Positions 59,301 to 64,000 of a DNA stretch of 64,000 bases are shown piece by piece; position 1 is the first letter of the stretch; every line of letters starts with the position of its first letter. The DNA is from Akebia trifoliata. Taxonomy: Eukaryota > Streptophyta > Magnoliopsida > Ranunculales > Lardizabalaceae. The notes beneath the pieces were generated by a model. The model did no database searches and had not been told where the DNA came from. It was given only the letters and a program-made list of their open reading frames with translations. A program made the position numbers and the translations under genes. The stretch covers positions 10,960,967 through 11,024,966 of the forward strand of contig CM030706.1 of the NCBI GenBank assembly GCA_017979445.1, written 5' to 3'.

Positions 59301-59591
59301 GGAATGGGCTGATTTTTGGTGAGGATGATCTTTAAGGTGAGGAGATCATCCTCACCAAAAATCAGCCCATTCCAAAACTTCTAGCCCCATGTTTACAAGT
59401 TGAACAATCGTGGACCGTCCATTTTTTGTAAATCATTTTTTATGGGATTAAAAGTTTTGGAATGGGTTGATTTTTGGTGATGATGATTTCCTCACCATAG
59501 AGATCATCTCACCAAAAATCAGCCCATTCCAAAACTTCTAACCCATGTTTGGAAAAAGTTTTGCCAAAATGTTTGGTGCTGAACATTTCCC
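59301..59591. mobile_element. MITE-like unit M3 (left end missing)
   Basis: Begins directly in hairpin 1 (GGAATGGGCTGATTTTTGGT) and ends GTTTGGTGCTGAACATTTCCC before TA repeats. It lacks the left terminal repeat, so it was truncated or is a chimera with M2. Confidence 0.6.
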
Positions 59592-59603
59592 ATATATATA
59601 TAT

Positions 59604-60014
59604 AGTCAGGATCAATGGACATATGAAAAAACATATGTAAAAACAATATAACATCAATAAAATTTCAAAATATGGGTTAGAAGTTTCGGATTGAGCTGAT
59701 TTTTTGTGATGATGATCTCTATAATTGGAAGATCATTCGAAAAAAAAAATCAGTCCAACCTGAAACTTCTAACCCCATTAAAAGTGATTTAGAATGTGGA
59801 TCGTCGATTTTGTGTTAACTTTTATCAGTAATTTGTAAATCACTTTTGATGGATTTAGATGGTTCAGATTGAACTGAGATTTTTGGTGAGGATGATCTTC
59901 TCATCATAGTGACTATCCTCGCAAAAAATAAGCTCAATCCAAAACCTCTAACTCATATTTTGAAAAATCATTGTTTTTACATATGTTTTTTCATATGGCC
60001 CTTAAACCGCCCCC
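59604..60014. mobile_element. MITE-like unit M4
   Basis: Left end GTCAGGATCAATGGACATAT, right end TTAAACCGCCCCC, between TA runs. M1-type arms. Confidence 0.65.
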
Positions 60015-60030
60015 TATATATATATATATA

Positions 60031-60389
60031 AACAATGCAATATTAATAAATTTTCAAAATATGGGTTAGAAATTTTGGATTAAGCTGATTTTTTGTGAAG
60101 ATGATCTCTATGATGGGAAGATCATCTGGAAAAAAAATCAGTCAAATTTGAAACTTCTAACCCCATTAAAAGTGATTTAGAATGTGGACCGTCCATTTTT
60201 TACCAAATTTTGTCAATAATTTGTAAATCACTTTTGATGGATTTAGAGACTTTGGATTGAGCTGATTTTTTGTGAGGATGATCTTCTAATCATAGTGACC
60301 TTCCTTGCAAAAAATCAGCTCAATCCAAAACCTCTAACTCAAATTTTGAATGACCATTGTTTTTACATATGTCCCTTGAACCGCCCCCT
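60031..60389. mobile_element. MITE-like unit M5
   Basis: Left end AACAATGCAATATTAATAAA, right end GTCCCTTGAACCGCCCCC, between TA runs. It mirrors M1 in inverted order: M1 starts with the sequence that ends M5. Confidence 0.65.
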
Positions 60390-60401
60390 ATATATATATA
60401 T

Positions 60402-60779
60402 GGGAAATGTTCTGCACCCAACATTTTGCCTAACAATTTGCCCAACATGTTTTGTCCTACATGGGTTAGAAGTTTTGGAATGGGCTCCTTTTAGTGAGAA
60501 TGATCTCTATGATGAGGACATCATCCTCACCAAAAATCAGCCCATTCCAAAACTTCTAACCCATGTTTACAAGTCAAAAAATCGTGGACCGTCCATTTTT
60601 TGTAAACCATTTGTGATGGGGTTAGAAGTTTTGGAATTGACTGATTTTTGGTGAGGATGATCTCCTTACCATAGAGATCGTCCTCACAAAAAATCAGCCT
60701 ATTCCAAAACTTCTAACCCATGTAGGACAAAACATATTGGGCAAATTGTTGGGCAAAATGTTGGGTGCCGAATCGCTAC

Positions 60780-60783
<4 letters not shown>
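60402..60783. mobile_element. MITE-like unit M6
   Basis: Left end GGGAAATGTTCTGCACCCAA, right end GGCAAAATGTTGGGTGCCGA followed by a changed terminus and a CT run. M2-type arms. Confidence 0.65.
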
Positions 60784-60856
<73 letters not shown>

Positions 60857-60857
60857 G
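60781..60857. repeat. Compound (CT)n(TA)n microsatellite
   Basis: About 20 CT repeats, an interruption TTCTCTCTC, then about 11 TA repeats, between M6 and M7. Confidence 0.9.
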
Positions 60858-61221
60858 GGTAGCGTTCAATGGCTAACTTTTTGGCAAAACATTTTTAAAA
60901 CATGAGTTAGAAGTTTTGGAATGGGCTGATTTTTGGTGAGGATGATCTCTACGGTGAGGAGATCATCCTCACCAAAAATCAGCCCATTCCAAATCTTCTA
61001 ACCCATGTTTACAAGTTGAAAAATCGTTGACCGTCCGTTTTTTGTAAATTGTTTTTGATGGGGTTAGAAGTTTTGGAATGGACTGATTTTTGGTGATGAT
61101 GATCTCCTCACTGTAGAGATCATCCTCACAAAAAATCAGCCCATTCCAAAACTTCTAACTCATGTTTTGAAAAATGTTTTGCCAAAGAGTTTGCTAAAAA
61201 GTTTGCCATTGAACGTGACCC
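60857..61221. mobile_element. MITE-like unit M7
   Basis: 365 bp, starts GGGTAGCGTTCAATGGCTAA and ends GCCATTGAACGTGACCC. Terminal inverted repeats of about 60 bp; nearly identical to M8. Confidence 0.75.
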
Positions 61222-61230
61222 ATATATATA

Positions 61231-61596
61231 GGGTAGCGTTCAATGGCTAACTTTTTGGCAAAACATTTTTCAAAACATGAGTTATAAGTTTTGGAATGGG
61301 CTGATTTTTGGTGAGGATGATCTCTACGGTGAGGAGATCATCATCACCAAAAATCAGCCCATTCCAAAACTTCTAACCCATGTTTACAAGTTGAAAAATC
61401 GTGGACCGTCCATTTTTTGTAAACTGTTTTTGACGGGGTTAGAAGTTTTGGAATGAGCTGATTTTTGGTGATGATGATCTCCTCACTGTAGAGATCATCC
61501 TCACCAAAAATCAGCCCATTCCAAAACTTCTAACTCATGTTTTGAAAAATGTTTTGCCAAAGAGTTTGCTAAAAAGTTTGCCATTGAACGTGACCC
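61231..61596. mobile_element. MITE-like unit M8
   Basis: 366 bp, same ends as M7, separated from it by ATATATATA. It is followed by a (TA)n(CA)n tract to about 61625. Confidence 0.75.
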
Positions 61597-62544
61597 ATAT
61601 ATATATATATACACACACACACACAAATCTGTCAAACACTAGAACCTAAATGTCTTTGAATCGTAACTAACTAGATCAAGAAATTCTCTAAGAATATTTT
61701 TTTAAATGTCCATATGCTTCCTTCCTTCAAGTACTTGTACTATGAGATTGCAATATCCCTGGGACCTCATTAACTTCTTACTAGATTTTTCTCATTAATT
61801 AATTTATGTTTGTGTTACTTTTAGTGATTCATTCAATCTCAAACCTAGCATTCTAGGTTGAATTGTGATAATCTGACACCCCTTATGGACCAATCATAGA
61901 ATTGTATATCATTTGCCTTGGGATAGACAAGAAATTTTTTATGATTCGACGTATTGAGAGGTAAATGATCTACGGTTTCTGTGAAGGGGGATGTCAGAAA
62001 ATCATTACTCTTCTAGGTTAGAAAATCAGTCCTGCATCACCTAAATAAACTATTTGTTTGTAAAATGTTCCATAGCTTCTTTAGATCCTAAAATCACTTC
62101 CTAAACAGTGTCACCCAATTCTTATAAAAGTGTTTGTTTGATACGTTGTTCAAACAAGACCTTACATATGGGGTTGTTTGGGTGAAAAAAACAAGAAGTT
62201 GAGTAAATCTGGCAAAAGTGCGCATAACGCATAACACAAGACAGAGAGAGAGAAAATAGCAATAAAAAAAGCTGTCCCCTTCACTAATGGGGAAACCAAA
62301 GAAGCCAAGCAATCAACCAAACACTCATTACGGCTCAAGATTGTAAATGGATTTGGTGGCTCTAATGAGTGGCTTGGGTTTACACTTCCAACTTAGCGCC
62401 CCATTTGCTGACGATAGTTTTAGAAGGTTGGCAACTGTTGCTTTGGATTTTTGTGGTGTTGGACGAAAGCACCCTTTTATAAACAACACGCATTCCCAAT
62501 AATGAATGAGTGGCAAAGTGTGGAATACATCATGCAATAACAAG

Positions 62545-62614
62545 TAGAGCCCACACAGCTCAATTGCCTGGCAACCACTGTTTGATCAATACTAAGGTCA
62601 CAGGTTCAACCCTA
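62545..62614 (+). repeat. Possible tRNA-derived SINE head
   Basis: CAGCTCAATTGCCTGG (about 62556-62571) resembles a box A and GGTTCAACCCT (62603-62613) a box B, with about 31 bases between, as in tRNA genes and SINE heads. The downstream end and target duplication are not evident. Confidence 0.35.
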
Positions 62615-62750
62615 ACCCTAATTTAGATACTAAATCTATGATATGTTTTTAAATAAACCCATTAAGTCGACTCAAAACTTGGTCTAATTGAGTCAGTAAG
62701 GCTCTATTTAAATTTTGAGGTGACTCCGTACCAAAATTCAATACAAGTGC

Positions 62751-62934
62751 TTCTATTGGCACACCAACTTTTAGTTGAATTATCACCCTTTCTTTATGTG
62801 AAGATGATCTCAAATGAACAGATATGCAGGTCATAATTGTAAATTACAATCGAATCTATAGAAGCATTGATTTATACATTCCCTTAGTCTAGACAATTGG
62901 TGTTTTATAAGTAAAATTTGATGTGCCAATAGAA
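62751..62934. repeat. Small inverted repeat (23-bp arms)
   Basis: TTCTATTGGCACACCAACTT (from 62751) and its near complement ending at 62934 (TAAAATTTGATGTGCCAATA from 62912) match at 20 of 23 positions, with 138 bases between. It could be a decayed MITE; no target duplication is visible. Confidence 0.45.
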
Positions 62935-64000
62935 TCTCTCTACTTCATGTTCCTTTAAATACTAATGCCATGATATGAATTGACTCAGAACTCAGTTGGG
63001 CTCTATTAAATTTTGAGATGAATGGATACATTGTTCCTACTAACTCTATGGTAGAGTGTAGTCTTGATGATTACATCATATTGTGCCTGGGCAACATGAG
63101 TTCTCTGAAACACATCTTCATAGATCTAATTAATCCATTTGAAACGTAAGCCAAGTTGGAATAGAAACACCACTGAGAAGTGGATTATGCTTAAAGGTGT
63201 TTTATACGGTCGAATAAAAGTTTTTCAAACATTACGTAATCGCACCGCTTTATTCTAAACTTTTGTATGGATCAGCTTGTGAATTTATTTTTATGATCCT
63301 ACATTTAAATAAATTAAATTAAATTAAATATTGAGAAAAATAAATTTTTTGGATGAAAGTACCAAAATATCCATTTCCACATATTTATGTTTTATAGTTT
63401 AAATAAGGACATTTAGCATAAAAATTCCATGGATTTATGACAATGGCAAAAAAGGGTCACTTATTTTTTAATACTTAAAATAGAGCTATTTGCTATAGTA
63501 ATTCATGTATTTTGTTAGAAATACCCTCACTTACAATTTCTCTAATAAATCCTTAAAAATAATCTTGTAATTTGTAATTTCCTCAGTCTCAATATCTTAT
63601 ACCATCAAAATGGAGAGAATCTTCTAAATTGTAACTTCCTCAAAGAGGCTATAGATTTAAGGATCAACAATGAATCTTACAACTCTTTTTTATTCTTTTT
63701 ATTTTTTTAAATCATTTATATATTCTTATAATCTTGATATATTTTTTGTCCATAGTTATAAAAGTGAAAAATGATAGCAAAAGAAATTGATTTCACGATT
63801 TTGTTCATAAAATTTATCCAATGTCGAACCTCAATGTTAGAATGTATTATAATGTCAAAGCTTAATGACATATATTATCGTACCTTGATGAAATTGTCCA
63901 ACAAAAATTTCTGTAAGTGAAAAAATGTCCACGACTTCAAACCTCAACTATTAGTACCATTGAGCCTCGACTCTATAGTACATTCCACCATCGGGGTTCG

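Larger units (their letters stand above)
58557..61596. mobile_element. Cluster of eight palindromic MITE-like units in TA microsatellite
   Basis: Eight related units, mostly separated by (TA)n. The plan is terminal inverted repeat, hairpin 1, a centre with GTGGACCGTCCATTTTTTG or a diverged form, hairpin 2, terminal inverted repeat. Hairpin arms are like GGAATGGGCTGATTTTTGGT with ACCAAAAATCAGCCCATTCC. No transposase is encoded. Insertion into TA repeats recalls the Micron-type elements of rice, but relationship is not shown. The individual units are listed separately. Confidence 0.82.
61626..64000. other. Unclassified AT-rich DNA at the right end
   Basis: No LTR, no credible coding region and no transposase motif. 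It holds a possible tRNA-derived SINE head (62545-62614), a 23-bp inverted repeat (62751-62934) and two diverged direct repeats near 62668 and 62978. Short open frames (62094-62312, 62328-62543, 62649-62834) have no recognisable domain. Confidence 0.5.

Noticed and set aside
60295..60654. 119-residue open frame
   Set aside because: It runs across M5, a TA tract and M6 and translates palindrome arms.
58557..61596. Helitron or foldback element
   Set aside because: No TC...CTRR ends or Rep/helicase coding; symmetrical units with TA flanks fit MITE-like elements better.
62094..62834. Short minus-strand frames at the right end
   Set aside because: No recognisable domain, low-complexity hydrophobic composition, no supporting gene structure.

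Overview
This window is nuclear DNA of a flowering plant, probably a dicot (AT-rich, Ogre/Tat-type Ty3/gypsy elements, palindromic MITEs in TA microsatellites). I see no intact host gene. Positions 1 to about 58,000 are nested LTR retrotransposons. The last 6 kb hold palindromic short elements and unclassified AT-rich DNA.

Left half. Ret-1 is the 3' end of a + strand Ogre/Tat element (1-3599), followed by 0.46 kb of unclassified DNA. Ret-2 (4066-23036, minus strand, target duplication CACAG) is a large Ogre/Tat-like element. In transcription order (right to left) it has a 5' LTR, Arg-type primer site, 3 kb leader, extra ORF1, gag, protease, G-patch, reverse transcriptase, RNase H, a second (archaeal-type) RNase H, integrase, a repeat-rich 3' UTR and the 3' LTR. 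Gag to RT lie in one frame broken by stop codons, and the RT catalytic motif reads YVHD, so it is inactive. Its integrase is split by Ret-3, a solo LTR of the same superfamily (8789-10526, target duplication GAAGG). Ret-4 (about 23042-25804, + strand) is the 3' end of another element with a 66-bp tRNA-like tandem array.

Right half: a four-level nest. Ret-5, an old minus-strand Ty3/gypsy element (RT at 25814-26600, gag start and primer site at 57333-57475), was split by Ret-6 (27849-57332, minus). Ret-6 was split by Ret-7 (34594-53624, +, 3.1-kb LTRs, TGGTATCAGAGC primer site, target duplication GTAGT). Ret-7 was split by Ret-8 (39928-49318, minus, target duplication AGTGT). Ret-6 and Ret-8 are internally deleted relatives of Ret-2. 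They kept LTRs, primer site, leader and structured 3' UTR and lost most or all of the protein-coding region, so they look non-autonomous. Ret-7 keeps only gag remnants.

The most interesting signals are in the non-coding parts that Ret-2, Ret-6 and Ret-8 share. One is a multi-copy stem-loop module whose arms vary in a compensating way. Others are different hairpin-bearing tandem arrays at the same place in each 3' UTR, a conserved double stem-loop just after integrase, and a duplicated leader block. Together they resemble a cis-acting RNA kit that non-autonomous elements need in order to be mobilised by a coding partner.

Right end. From 58557 to 61596 lie eight related palindromic MITE-like units, mostly separated by TA microsatellite. 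From 61620 to 64000 I see only a possible tRNA-derived SINE head, a small inverted repeat and a diverged direct repeat.
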